Assembly (NCBI RefSeq): GCF_000379465.1
Contig: NZ_KB905436.1
Location: 210,508 to 274,507, forward strand
Length of the DNA: 64,000 nucleotides
Source: Sciscionella marina DSM 45152
GTDB lineage: Bacteria > Actinomycetota > Actinomycetes > Mycobacteriales > Pseudonocardiaceae
Reading direction: 5' to 3'
Shown piece by piece: positions 17,637 to 27,018 of the stretch (the stretch's first letter is position 1; each line of letters opens with the position of its first letter). The translations under genes and the position numbers were made by a program. The notes beneath the pieces are model-generated. The model searched no databases and had not been told where the DNA came from. It saw nothing but the letters and a program-made list of their open reading frames with translations.

Positions 17637-18401
17637 TCAGGTCCCAGCGCCACGGAAGCTGTTCGCGATCTTCTCCAGGTTGTGCACGGATTCCGCGCCC
17701 GGCACTTCCTGGTCGGCGACGACGAGGAAGATCGCTCCGCCCGGCCGGTCCGCGTTCGACCACGAACGGGCGAGCACGAGCGTCGCAGGCGATTGACAGG
17801 TGCCGGGAGCAGCAGACCGAACCTCTGCCGGGAGGACGGCAACCAGATCGTCTTCGGACTTGTTCAGCTTGCCCCAGTTGATCTTCGGTTTCGTCGAACC
17901 GAGCGTCTTCCGAATATATCGTTCGGCTTCCTCGCGTACGGCCTTGGACGCCGGTTTGATGTCCGTACGTGTCGTGATCACCCTGCCGAGCAGCGAATTC
18001 GCATGCCCTGCACAGTATCCGGGCCGGTAGACGGCATCCTGGAATGCGCTGCCGTTCGACCCGTGCCGATCCCTGCGCGTCCAGCCGGGGGGTACGTCGT
18101 AGCTGGCCGTCCACGCGGTCACTGTCGTCCAGCCAGGGATATGGGCAGAGTCGTGGGTCGAGGACGAGGTGCTCGGCGCGGCGCTCGGGGGCGTACTCCG
18201 TGCGGTATTCCGTGCGCTGGTCGGTGTGGTGGTCGGTGTCGGGCTGCCCGCCACCTCGCCCCCTGCGCCGCCGAGCCACACCGACACGGCGATCACCGCG
18301 GCGGCCACCAGCACCACCACGGAACCGATCGCGATCCAGCGCTTCCGGCGTCCGCGCTGCGGGGAGCCGGGTACAGAAGGGATGGACATCCTCGTGATCA
18401 C
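17637..18401 (-). CDS. Membrane-anchored exported protein of unknown function
   Basis: The protein has up to 254 residues: a short basic N-terminus, one membrane helix at about residues 22-44, a Ser/Thr/Pro-rich linker (residues 50-85), then an extracellular domain of about 165 residues with two cysteines (PGYCAGH, GTCQSP) that could form a disulfide. The layout matches Mycobacterium/Pseudonocardiales secreted proteins of the DUF8017 kind, but I do not assign it firmly. Start is GTG 18401 or ATG 18389. Only 4 bp separate it from the propeller lipoprotein, so the two may form a cell-envelope pair. Confidence 0.7.
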   Translation of the reverse strand: MITRMSIPSVPGSPQRGRRKRWIAIGSVVVLVAAAVIAVSVWLGGAGGEVAGSPTPTTTPTSARNTARSTPPSAAPSTSSSTHDSAHIPGWTTVTAWTASYDVPPGWTRRDRHGSNGSAFQDAVYRPGYCAGHANSLLGRVITTRTDIKPASKAVREEAERYIRKTLGSTKPKINWGKLNKSEDDLVAVLPAEVRSAAPGTCQSPATLVLARSWSNADRPGGAIFLVVADQEVPGAESVHNLEKIANSFRGAGT

Positions 18402-19074
18402 TCTCGCTGGTCATGTTCCGGTCGACCCGCCGGAACGATCATCGTCACGGCAGGCGGTCAGGCCCGTGGAACGCCGCGGAGCACCGCACGTCCCACGGCC
18501 GCCAGCCTGGCAATACCCCACACGCGAGACCAGCCGATTGCGCCGCGACGCAAAAGGTTCGCCGTACGGCAGCATGCCGGTACACCTGGTCACCAAGTGG
18601 CCGCCGCGCACCCGCGACGGCGTGCGGGAAGCCGGGTGCCCACACAGCTCTCCTTGGCGATCAAGAAGACCGCCACTCAAGCCGAGGCTGGCAGGGTGCG
18701 GTCGTCACGGGGCCACACCGCACTGCCGACAATCGCCCCTCACTCGGGCGAACCTCTAGCTCCCCGTCCGAACGACCCTGGTTCCGCCCCAAGCCGACCG
18801 ACCACCGTGCACCTTCCCGCTCTACTCTTGCTTGGCGGCACGGTCCGCTGGTCAGGGCATCCTTTGGGCAGGCGGGCTGACCGCGACAGCGGCGGAGTGC
18901 ATCGTGCCCGCGCGAGGGCACCGTCGCCCCATTTCCACGTTGTGTCCCATTAGCGACAGTTGACGGAAAAACGCCAAATGTCATATTGTTTTCGGCAAAT
19001 ATTTCGCTCGACAGCAGGCCAGCACATCGCGGTGTGGGATCGCTGCCCCGCCGTTTCCAGGGAAGGGGAAGCCG
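18402..19074. other. 670-bp intergenic region with a promoter near its right end
   Basis: No convincing gene is visible. The only distinct element is an AT-richer stretch at about 18955-19015 that holds the promoter listed separately; the remainder is GC-rich with short shadow frames. Confidence 0.5.
18960..18987 (+). promoter_or_regulatory. Promoter of the ArsR-type regulator gene
   Basis: TTGACG (18960-18965) and CATATT (18982-18987) are 16 bp apart in a locally AT-rich stretch. Transcription would start near 18995, about 80 bp before ATG 19075, which has a GGGAAGGGGA ribosome-binding site. Confidence 0.5.
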
Positions 19075-20079
19075 ATGCTGCGGCTGGTTTTCGACCGAGA
19101 GGACCTGCAGCGCGTCCGGCTCGCTCAGGCACCCGATCCGATGTGGGAACTGACCCTGAGCCTGCACCGGGTCCGGGACACCGCGATCGATCCGCGGCAC
19201 GCGGACTGGCAGCGAAGAGTGCGCTCCTTGGCCATAGACGACGATCAGCTACGCACCTGCCTCGGTCTACTGTTCACTCTGGTCCCACCACGGGGGAATT
19301 TCCCGGACTTCCTCACTCCGGCAAGGCTGATCACTGAACTCGACGCGGGATGCGAGGCGATCGCCGGAACCTCACGAACCCGGCTGGAACGCGATCTGGA
19401 CTCCGTATTCGCAGCAGGGCGGGTGCCGAGCTGGGTACGACGGCTCGCCGAGGGCGACCTGGAGCAGCTGCATGCCACGGTGGCCGCGCTCCGCACCGCG
19501 TTCGGTGCGCTCGTCACACCTCGGTGGCACACCATCGAACAGGACGTGACAGCCGATCGCGGCCACCGAATGCACACGCTGGTGCGCAGCGGGGTCGGTG
19601 CGATGCTCGCCGAACTCCCTGGCGTGCGCGGCTGGGACGGCTGCGTACTGGAGATGCCGTATTTCCTGCCGCAGACCGTTCATCTCGCCGGACGCGGGCT
19701 CACCCTGATCCCGAGCGCGTCTTGCATCGGCAAACCGGTCACCTTCATCGACCCCGAACTGCCTCCGGTGCTTGTCTTCCCCATCCAGCCGAGCATCGCG
19801 AACGGACCTCCCGGCATACCGGGTCAGCACTTGATCACACTGCTCGGGAAGACCAGAGCGGAATGCCTGTCCGCCCTGCATGTTCCTCGGAACACCGGAG
19901 AACTGGCGGTCTATCTGAGCCTGTCCCCGAGCGCGGTCAGCAGACAGACCACGGCGCTCCGCGACGCCGGGCTGATTACCAGCACCCGACTGGGCGGATC
20001 GGTCCAGCACCAGCTCACCCAGCTCGGTGTTGGCCTTCTGGCCGGACGGATACCGGGCGTGCCCAACGAGTCCCGATGA
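19075..20079 (+). CDS. ArsR-type winged-helix regulator with N-terminal DUF5937-like domain
   Basis: This 334-residue protein resembles the long actinomycete ArsR-like regulators, with a large N-terminal domain of about 240 residues and a C-terminal winged helix. The helix-turn-helix is visible as NTGELAVYLSLSPSAVSRQT followed by LRDAGLITSTRLGGSVQHQL near residues 280-315. The ATG has a strong ribosome-binding site. It is followed after 124 bp by the type VII secretion target gene. No ligand-binding cysteines of the metal-sensing ArsR group are evident. Its target is unknown. Confidence 0.8.
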   Translation: MLRLVFDREDLQRVRLAQAPDPMWELTLSLHRVRDTAIDPRHADWQRRVRSLAIDDDQLRTCLGLLFTLVPPRGNFPDFLTPARLITELDAGCEAIAGTSRTRLERDLDSVFAAGRVPSWVRRLAEGDLEQLHATVAALRTAFGALVTPRWHTIEQDVTADRGHRMHTLVRSGVGAMLAELPGVRGWDGCVLEMPYFLPQTVHLAGRGLTLIPSASCIGKPVTFIDPELPPVLVFPIQPSIANGPPGIPGQHLITLLGKTRAECLSALHVPRNTGELAVYLSLSPSAVSRQTTALRDAGLITSTRLGGSVQHQLTQLGVGLLAGRIPGVPNESR

Positions 20080-20203
20080 GTCAACCTTTTCCCCTGTAGC
20101 GCAATAGTGTGGTGAAAGCATCACCGAACACCCCATTCTCCCGATACCGAGAAGCACGAGGAGACCATTCTCGGATCAACCGAAGACGAAACTGGGGTGA
20201 GTG

Positions 20204-21355
20204 ATGAGTTTTTCCGTCGAACCGGCTTCCATTTCCGCCTACGCCGGTGTCCTGGATGCACAAAGTGAGCACAACACGCGTGCGGCCGAATACGTGCACG
20301 AGCACGTTCAGGTCTCGAGCGGATCGAACGGGGTAATCATCGATGCAGAGAACGCGAACCCCGGATTCCTCGACATCATGGCCCATTCCCTCGACCGTGC
20401 TACCGAATTTCTCACCGAGCTGTCGGCCTCGATGGATGACACCGCCCGAATGTACAAGAACACGGACATCGAGGCGGCCGCCCAGCTCGACAGCACCTAC
20501 GCGCCGATCGGGCCGCCCGGGTTCGGTGCCGGCGAGGTCACGGTCAGCGGAGCACCGACCGAGCGCGAAGACCCGACAAGCCTGCTGGTCCCACCGGATC
20601 CGGTGGGGGAATTCGACATCGGCCCGTTCGCCGAACTGGGCAATGTGACCAGCGTCAGCTGGTGGATCAATGCGCTGATAAAAGAAGAATTCGACGTCGA
20701 CATCATGAACAAGGCCGTCGAGTGGCTGGTGTGCGACTGGCAGGCTTTCGCACGAGCGGCCAACGGATGCGTCAACCTCGCCGAATACAGCAAATCCGTG
20801 TTCGTGAACTATTCCGAATGGCGGAGTATGACCACGCACTGGTCCGGAAATGCCGCCAATGCCGCTTACGAATACCTGGGAGCGACTTCACAGATTTTCT
20901 ACGCCGAGCCTACGAACCAGACCTGCTCGCCGCCGGACCGGAACGCACCGGAAACCGACCCCATGGTTCAGGGTGGTGAAATCGTGCTCAACTTTCATTT
21001 CCTGTTCACCGAACTGGGTAAGAAGTACTCCGAGCTCGCGGTCGCTGCGTCGAACACGACCCAGTCGGTGAATGCAGTGCTCGGCAATATCGCCGACATG
21101 GCTATCTGGGGCATGATATCGGCCGCTGTGGGGGCGGTGACCTCGTGGTCGCTCGTTGCCGGCGGGATCGGAGCCGCAATAACCGGCATGGCCCTTACTT
21201 CGATCGGAAACGATATTCTGACTGTCATCGGACTGGTCAACCAACTGACCGCAGCCGTACAGAGCTTCAGCATCCTTGACATCGACGCCGGTTCCCCGCT
21301 CGATGCACTCGGCGCGCTGGAGATGCCACTCATCTTCCACCATCCCGCCGCTTGA
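20204..21355 (+). CDS. WXG-motif type VII secretion target protein
   Basis: The 383-residue protein starts with a helical EspC/ESX-target-like region (residues 1-90, SVEPASISAYAGVLDAQ onward). A linker rich in Pro and acidic residues follows, then a second helical unit with a WSG turn (THWSGNAANAAYEYL, around residue 210), the WXG hallmark. The C-terminal third has hydrophobic Gly/Ala segments (SLVAGGIGAAITGMAL) that could insert in a membrane. This fits a substrate of an ESX-type secretion machine, none of whose core genes is in the window. A GTG directly before the ATG is an alternative start. Confidence 0.75.
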   Translation: MSFSVEPASISAYAGVLDAQSEHNTRAAEYVHEHVQVSSGSNGVIIDAENANPGFLDIMAHSLDRATEFLTELSASMDDTARMYKNTDIEAAAQLDSTYAPIGPPGFGAGEVTVSGAPTEREDPTSLLVPPDPVGEFDIGPFAELGNVTSVSWWINALIKEEFDVDIMNKAVEWLVCDWQAFARAANGCVNLAEYSKSVFVNYSEWRSMTTHWSGNAANAAYEYLGATSQIFYAEPTNQTCSPPDRNAPETDPMVQGGEIVLNFHFLFTELGKKYSELAVAASNTTQSVNAVLGNIADMAIWGMISAAVGAVTSWSLVAGGIGAAITGMALTSIGNDILTVIGLVNQLTAAVQSFSILDIDAGSPLDALGALEMPLIFHHPAA

Positions 21356-21379
21356 ACCGAGACAGAACGGGAGACCGCG

Positions 21380-21871
21380 ATGAACGAGCACACCACAGGG
21401 GCGATCTTCTCGCCGAATCTGCGCCGCAGAATCCTCGAAGCTTTGAAGAACAACAGGAAAGACGCGACAATCGCCGAGATGGCTTCCGAAATCCTCAACG
21501 GAAACATCACGCCGCACCAGGCCCTGTCGATACCGGCGTATGCCGAAGCCGTCTATCAGCATGCGCGAAACGAACTGGACAAGGCCCGCGGTCGAGAACC
21601 CCGGACCGAGACCGACAGCGCACCGCCCGATTCACCGATCGGCGCCGAGAACCGCACCGCTGTTCAGGAGCCGCCCGCCCAGGATACGCTCGACAACCTG
21701 TTCCCCGGGGTGGCGTCGCTGGACGAGGTACCGGACATCGGCATCGACAACACACTGCCACCGCGATCGATCCGAGAACGGGGGCAAGACCTGGCGGGCT
21801 CTCACGGAGCATCCGAGCACTTCTCGGCCGCACGTCCACCGAGGACCAGCAAGACCCGCGCCAATCCATGA
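21380..21871 (+). CDS. Small hydrophilic protein downstream of the ESX target, 3' end possibly replaced
   Basis: A 163-residue reading frame starts 24 bp after the ESX target. The first 65 residues are helical and charged (FSPNLRRRILEALKNNRKDA), followed by a disordered Pro/Glu-rich region. From about residue 135 its sequence overlaps, in another frame, the start of the serine recombinase pseudogene, so the natural C-terminus was probably lost when the element inserted. Its partnership with the secretion target (chaperone or co-substrate) is inferred from proximity only. Confidence 0.5.
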   Translation: MNEHTTGAIFSPNLRRRILEALKNNRKDATIAEMASEILNGNITPHQALSIPAYAEAVYQHARNELDKARGREPRTETDSAPPDSPIGAENRTAVQEPPAQDTLDNLFPGVASLDEVPDIGIDNTLPPRSIRERGQDLAGSHGASEHFSAARPPRTSKTRANP

Positions 21872-23065
21872 TCCGGCAACTGCACTCCCGCAAGGGCGCC
21901 ATCGCAGATTCCTGGGTGATCGTGTCCCCTTTCTACGATGTCGAGTCCGGCCGCATGGACCTCGAAGCCTGTGGCCACAAAACCAACGACGAACGCTTCG
22001 ACATTCCCGATCTCCCACGACGGCGGAATCTCCGACCTTCTCGACGAAGCCACCCGAGAAAACCGCCGTTTCGATGTGGTGCTCGCCGAAAGCATGGCCC
22101 GCGTCGCGCTACCGAGCGAAGGTCTTCAAACACCCCAACCCCACCAAAGGCCGCACCAAATCCCGCCTCGAACCCGACGTCGCGTAAGGCGAGACCGTCA
22201 CCCGGATCGCGCTGTGGCGCTACTACGAAAACTCGGCGGCGGTGCCATCACCGACCGACTCGACGCCGACCTGACCAAATACCCGCCACCCGAACCCACG
22301 ATCCCGGGACGCGCACGCGGCTACTGGAGCAAATCCAGCGTCTTCGACATCCTCCACAATCCCAAATACACCGGATACCGAATCTTCAACCGACGAGCCA
22401 CCCGCGCACCCCGCGGCACGTACAACGACCCGCGCAAATGGGTCCGGTCCCACGAACCCCTCATCCCCAAACCAAATGCACCTACCTCTACCGCGGGCGT
22501 GTGCTCTGCCCCTGCGGCCACCGAAGGCAAGGTGCCCGCAACCACGGCAGCAACTACCACCGCTGCTACCCAAGCCAAAACAACCGCGAACGCCCCCGAC
22601 ATCACCCGCGAACACCCACGCACGATCCACATCCGCGAAGACGAACTCACCGAAGCCATCCTCGCCATCTACACCGAACGCCTCGACCGCACCCTCATCG
22701 AGATCAAGGCACGGCAGCACCGCATCCGCCGCCAAGCCCAGATCGGTGACCCCGACGACCCCTTCACGCGCGACCTTCGCGAGGACTGCAACCAACTCGA
22801 AAACGAAAAGAACACCACGCTGCTAGAGCTCGCCGAACTCGACGCAGCCCAACAATCGCCCCAGAAAAGCCAACCGAAAAAGACCAGGAGATCCTCGACG
22901 CCCTGCCCTATCTCGTCGCCAACCTCAGCGACGCCCCCGAAGAACTACTGCTCGAACTCTTCGACATCACACAACTCCGTGTCGAGCTTCACAACGACCC
23001 CCAGAAAGCCACCATCACCATCACCATGCCTGAAGACCACGCCCCTACCATCAGCAGCACCGTAG
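21780..23065 (+). pseudogene. Large serine recombinase, frameshifted and deleted
   Basis: Pieces of a phage/ICE-type large serine recombinase occur in order but in different frames. The catalytic segment LLGRTSTEDQQDP (with the active Ser) and SPFYDVESGRMDLEACGH comes first, then the RDGGI-type stretch SHDGGISDLLDEATRENRRF. Next is the recombinase domain (SSVFDILHNPKYTGYRIFNR), a zinc ribbon LYRGRVLCPCGHR...YHRCY in another frame, and a Lys/Arg/Glu-rich coiled coil ending near 23065. At least three frame changes and a missing central segment rule out a working enzyme. Confidence 0.8.
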
Positions 23066-23087
23066 AGAGGATCAACAACATGGACGA

Positions 23088-23131
23088 CACACGAAAAACG
23101 CCTGCTCAGAGAGCAGGCGCTGTTTCGTGTG
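23088..23131. terminator. Long double-arm hairpin downstream of the recombinase remnant
   Basis: The outer arms CACACGAAA / TTTCGTGTG and inner arms CGCCTGCTC / GAGCAGGCG (3-nt loop AGA) are both perfect. This large stem-loop probably acts as a transcription terminator on either strand and marks the end of the recombinase pseudogene. Confidence 0.6.
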
Positions 23132-23369
23132 CATCTGGTACGTACCCCCGACCCGATTCAAACTACTTCCACGCAAGCTGGCCGACGCCGTGATCTGCGG
23201 TTTCCTGTGGTTAAGGGGATCGCACGGCACCGTCGTGACCGCAGGACCCGTGATGCCTTGTGATCGCAGCAACACGACCTGTGAGATTCGTTGTGATTGA
23301 CGTAAAGCACCCATCCGACGCTCGGCCACTGGGTTAGCACGACACCCCACGAGCCGGAGGTGCGCTGTG

Positions 23370-24092
23370 ATGTCGTTGCCGCGTACCGGCCACTCGTTGT
23401 CGCTGTGGATCCAATGCACCTGTACCGCACTCGTCGCGCTCGGCGCCGCCTATGCCTCGTTCCGGCACGGCCGCGAGTTCGCGCTACGGTTCGGCGCGGA
23501 CACGACCACGGCGACGATCTGGCCACTGATCGTCGACGGGTTGGTGATCACAGCCACCGTCGAACTCTGGAAACCTCGTGGCCCGCAGGATGGTCAACGG
23601 TGGGCCGCCTGGCTCGCCTTCACCCTCGGGATCGGACTGTCCCTGACAGCGAACATCGCCGCCTCCCCCACCCCATCAGTCTGCGGAGTCGCAGTCGCCG
23701 CCTGCCCACCCCTGGCGCTGCTGCTCGCGGTCGAACTCCTCAACCGCGCCCTCAAACGCCACCGCATGAACGTCGAGGCGATCAGTCCGGAACTACCGCC
23801 ACCCGAACCAACGGAGAAGGCCGCCGTGCCTGCCGATAGTGCCGACACGAGCACAGCCACCACATCGGACGCCGCGTCCGCTCAACCGAGCGCGGAGCAA
23901 CGCATGTGGGACTACTACCTCACCCAACACGCCCGCGGCCGCACCCCCACCGGCGCCGAACTCGACCGCCACGCCGGAACCAACAACTACGGTCGCCGAG
24001 TACTCCGCCAATGGCGCACCAAAGGAATCCTCCTGTCTCTGCAAGCATCCCAACCGACTCGATCCAACCCACTCGCACCGAGACCGACGTAA
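23370..24092 (+). CDS. DUF2637 membrane protein of integrative conjugative elements
   Basis: The 240-residue protein opens with four hydrophobic segments and contains ATIWPLIVDGLVITATVELW, typical of DUF2637 (SpdB-like) proteins carried by actinomycete integrative and conjugative elements. The C-terminal part (MWDYYLTQHARGRTPTGAEL) resembles a small winged-helix domain found at the end of such proteins. GGAGG precedes the GTG/ATG pair at 23367/23370; ATG 23370 is used. It is intact, but stands alone between a dead recombinase and a truncated metabolic gene, so it is likely a relic of a lost element. Confidence 0.75.
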   Translation: MSLPRTGHSLSLWIQCTCTALVALGAAYASFRHGREFALRFGADTTTATIWPLIVDGLVITATVELWKPRGPQDGQRWAAWLAFTLGIGLSLTANIAASPTPSVCGVAVAACPPLALLLAVELLNRALKRHRMNVEAISPELPPPEPTEKAAVPADSADTSTATTSDAASAQPSAEQRMWDYYLTQHARGRTPTGAELDRHAGTNNYGRRVLRQWRTKGILLSLQASQPTRSNPLAPRPT

Positions 24093-25284
24093 TATCTCAA
24101 GGTCTCGGCCGTCAACGGGCGATCTCGGCGTACCCCGACGCCACAGACCACCTCGGCCGGGAGCGACCGGCGCGCCGAGCAGGAGGCCAGTGCGGAGCAG
24201 GCGCCCGGACCGGCACCGGAGCCCGAACCGCTGTCCCGGCCACCGGCCCGGCCAGCCACGACCACGACGCCCGGAACGCCGGAACCCGCGCCCCCACCGG
24301 CGGCGTTCCGCGCTCCCGAAAACACGCGCGAGGTCCCCTATGCCACGCCCCGGGCCCGCAGACTCGCCTCCGAACACGGCATCGACCTGGCCTCGCTGAC
24401 CCCTGCCGGCACGGACGGCGGGCTCCGGCAACGGGACGTGCTCGCCGTCATGGCGGCCGGACAGGAGAGCACGCAGCGCCCGGTTCCGCCCGCGCGGGAG
24501 GATCCGCCGTCCGATGCGCCGCTGGCAGCGCGGTCCCGGCCCTCGCCGGTCCTCTCAGGCACACGGGCCACCACGGAGAAGGCGAGCCGGGTCCGCCAGA
24601 CGATCGCGCGGCGCACGCGGGAATCGCTGCTGAGTTCGGCGCAGCTGACTCAGGTGTTCGAGGTCGATTTCACCAGGGTCGCCCGGGTACGCGACCAGGC
24701 CAAGGCGAGCTTCCTCGCGCGCGAGGGTGTCAAACTGACCTTCCTGCCGTTTCTCGCGAAAGCCGCGGTCGAGGCACTCGGACAACATCCGGCGCTCAAC
24801 GCGTACCTGCACGAGGAGATCAAGGAGATCACCTACTTCGACCAGGTCGGTCTCGCCGTCGCGGTGGACACCGACAAGGGGCTGCTCTCACCCGTCGTCC
24901 CCGACGCGGGCCGGATGAACCTCGCTGGTCTTGCCCGTGCGATCGCCGACATCGCCACCCGCACGCGGACCGGTCAGGTCACCCCGGACGAGCTCTCCGG
25001 GGGCACCTTCACGGTGACCAACCTCGGCAGCAACGGCGCCCTGTTCGATACTCCGATCATCAACCAGCCACAGTCCGCGATCCTCGGTCTCGGTTCGCTC
25101 GTCAGACGACCGGTCGTAGCGACCGGACCCGAGGGACAGGAGACGATCGCGATCCGCACGATGGCCCTACCTCGCATTGACCTACGACCATCGCCTCATC
25201 GATGGCGCGGACGCGGGCCGATTCCTGACCACGCTCAAGCGGCGCCTACAAGAGGGGCAATTCCACGAAGAACTAGGCTTGTAG
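24093..25284 (+). pseudogene. Dihydrolipoyl acyltransferase (E2), 5'-truncated and frameshifted
   Basis: The fragment begins inside the Pro/Ala/Glu linker, without any lipoyl domain, directly after the DUF2637 gene. It keeps the E3-binding domain (YATPRARRLASEHGIDLASL) and most of the catalytic domain (FLAKAAVEALGQHPALNAYL, SGGTFTVTNLGSNGALFDTP). A single extra C in the run at 25165-25167 shifts the frame; without it the protein would continue [19 protein letters not shown] to a normal EELGL end, including the catalytic His and Asp. Two independent defects mark it as a pseudogene of the sucB/odhB type, unless the C is a sequencing error. Confidence 0.8.
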
Positions 25285-25358
25285 TCACCAGCCACGGGCG
25301 ACGCTTCCACCCGTTCGGCGCCATCGAACGTGACCGGATTCGGGCAGCCCGGCGCTCT

Positions 25359-25730
25359 GTGCCGTTCGCTCGGCCGTCCGTCTGGGCCAATATCGCCGTC
25401 CGGCTCGTGGTCTACACCTTCGCCGCCGTCCTGATCGTCTCGTTCCAGCGTGGACGCCGTCGGGCTCGTACCGCTCCCACGGTTCTGCTCACCGTGATCG
25501 GGCCGGCCTCACTGGTGGTGCCTGCCGTACTCGCCATGGCCGCTGGGCAGACCGTCGCGCGGGCGCTCAGCGATGGCGGCGAACTGGGCTGGGCATTCAT
25601 AGCGGTGCGGCTGACCCACATCTGCTGCGTCGTGGCCGCCTCCGTGCTGATGTTCACCACCAGCGCGAACCGCTACTTTGCCGTGGACAGACACAACTGG
25701 GCGATCGCCGTCGGCGCGGACGCGCGATGA
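25359..25730 (+). CDS. Small hypothetical membrane protein
   Basis: An open stretch in one frame, with the GC-rich third positions of the host, encodes about 123 residues from GTG 25359 with three clear hydrophobic segments (VVYTFAAVLIVSF, VLLTVIGPASLVVPAVLAM, LTHICCVVAASVLMF). The same frame is read through from the out-of-frame end of the E2 pseudogene, so the upstream limit is uncertain. It may be an intact small membrane protein or the end of a longer one. I do not recognise the family. Confidence 0.45.
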   Translation: MPFARPSVWANIAVRLVVYTFAAVLIVSFQRGRRRARTAPTVLLTVIGPASLVVPAVLAMAAGQTVARALSDGGELGWAFIAVRLTHICCVVAASVLMFTTSANRYFAVDRHNWAIAVGADAR

Positions 25731-26083
25731 GGCGCCGTAGCGCACGGCTGTGACCGAGCGCGCAGCGACCAGTGAACCCGACGGGACCGCAGCCGTCGGC
25801 GGTATCGATCTCGCTTCGCCCCGGCGGCCCGACCGTCATCGGCGCGGCCGACCCGCCTGGCATGGTGAGCCTCCCCGCTACCCGGGACGCTCCGCAGCCT
25901 GTTGCCCCTCTGGGGAGCCGCGTTCCCGCGCGGTGATTCCCGCATCCGCGCGGCGCGGCGGCCGGACCGTTCATCGAGGTACCGCACGCGCTGGGCGAAT
26001 TCGCGCAGCGCGTGCAGGTCATCCCGGCCGGGCCGTCATCGTCGGATGGCGCGCGAGATACCGCGGAAACGGCGACCCTCCGC
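25731..26083. other. 350-bp region without a recognisable gene
   Basis: Overlapping frames on both strands have no family resemblance. It lies in the decayed zone and probably holds remnants. Confidence 0.4.
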
Positions 26084-26605
26084 TCAGGGTCGCGCCGCGA
26101 TACGGCACCAGGAACCGATCAGCCTTCCGGCGAGTCGGGCGGCAGCCGCTCGCCCGCCGGTGAGGTCTCCCGGTAGCCATGTTCGGATCCGCTCGGCGCG
26201 CAGTTCCACCGCCCGGCTGCCGACCGCGAGCGGACTGGCATCCACTGTGGTCAGCGAAACCGCGGCCAGCTCACCGAAGGGGGCGTTGTCGAAGCCGACA
26301 ACGGACAGTTCCCTGGCACCGAGAGTCCCGGGCGCAACGCTCGATGAGCATCCCGAGTGAAGGCCGTCTATCGAAGCGAACGCCGCCGTCAGGCGCTGCG
26401 CAGCGGGCGGATCGAGCAGCTCACGCAGCGTCCTTCTGCCATCGTCTGCTGTCGGGGAACCGGGAAGGCAACGGTTCCGGTACATCCAGTCCGTGCTCGG
26501 CGGGTTGCCCGGCATAGCCCGCGACGCAGGAGACCAAAGGACCGCCTTCCACCACACCCGGGGCGAGCCGTGGCGGTACCGGTCCAGTGCTATGGCGTCA
26601 ATCAC
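26084..26605 (-). pseudogene. LacI-family regulator, C-terminal remnant
   Basis: The minus-strand frame contains the LacI/PurR ligand-binding-domain segment ARELSVVGFDNAPFGELA, followed by AVSLTTVDASPLAVGSRAVEL, a typical order near the end of such regulators. The expected partner segment (sugar-binding core) upstream is only faintly visible (AAFASIDGLHSG), and there is no DNA-binding domain. It is a decayed fragment. Confidence 0.5.
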
Positions 26606-26784
26606 AAGAAAATGCGATCGAGATCACATCATGATCTCCTTGTAGGATGATTCTCGTGGCTTCCGGGCCCGCAAAGTCGCAAAAAGGAGAGTGGCGTCAA
26701 GCATCTCCCCGGTCGTGCGAGGGCCGTCCCCGGCCAGGAGCACGATTCCGGCCCCCGCTTGCTGCTCGCCGTCGTGACGGAGGC

Positions 26785-26967
26785 TTCTTTTCGCTGCTGC
26801 AGAAGAACGTCTTGGATACCCAAAGGTGGAATACCCAGGAAGAACTGCGGCTGGCGATCGCCACCCGGACCAAGACCAAGTACAACCGCCGACGCGGACA
26901 ACGCCGCCTGGGCAAGCTCACCCCAGTCGAGTTTGAGACAATCTACGAAGCTGCAAACGCAGCCTAA
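26785..26967 (+). pseudogene. IS3-family transposase OrfB, C-terminal remnant
   Basis: The last 60 residues match the IS3-family OrfB end: FFSLLQKNVLDTQRWNTQEE, then RRRGQRRLGKLTPVEFETIY. The DDE catalytic core upstream is missing. The following CCAAACCGGCGGCAGACTC up to about 27010 may be the right end of the element. Confidence 0.75.
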
Positions 26968-27018
26968 ACCATCAACCCCGAGTGTCAACCAAACCGGCGG
27001 CAGACTCCTGGCACTCCC

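Noticed and set aside
16223-17881. 552-codon plus-strand frame
   Set aside because: It is antisense to the propeller lipoprotein, which has a lipobox and repeats.
21352-22749. Long frame that could be read as an intact serine recombinase
   Set aside because: Only the catalytic segment and the zinc ribbon are in this frame; the recombinase domain between them is in another.
23141-23164. tRNA T-arm-like sequence (minus-strand GTTTGAATCGGGTC...GGGGGTAC) beside the recombinase remnant, a possible attachment site
   Set aside because: The T-loop C is changed to T, and no acceptor stem, D-arm or anticodon arm can be folded nearby, so no tRNA or att site is claimed.
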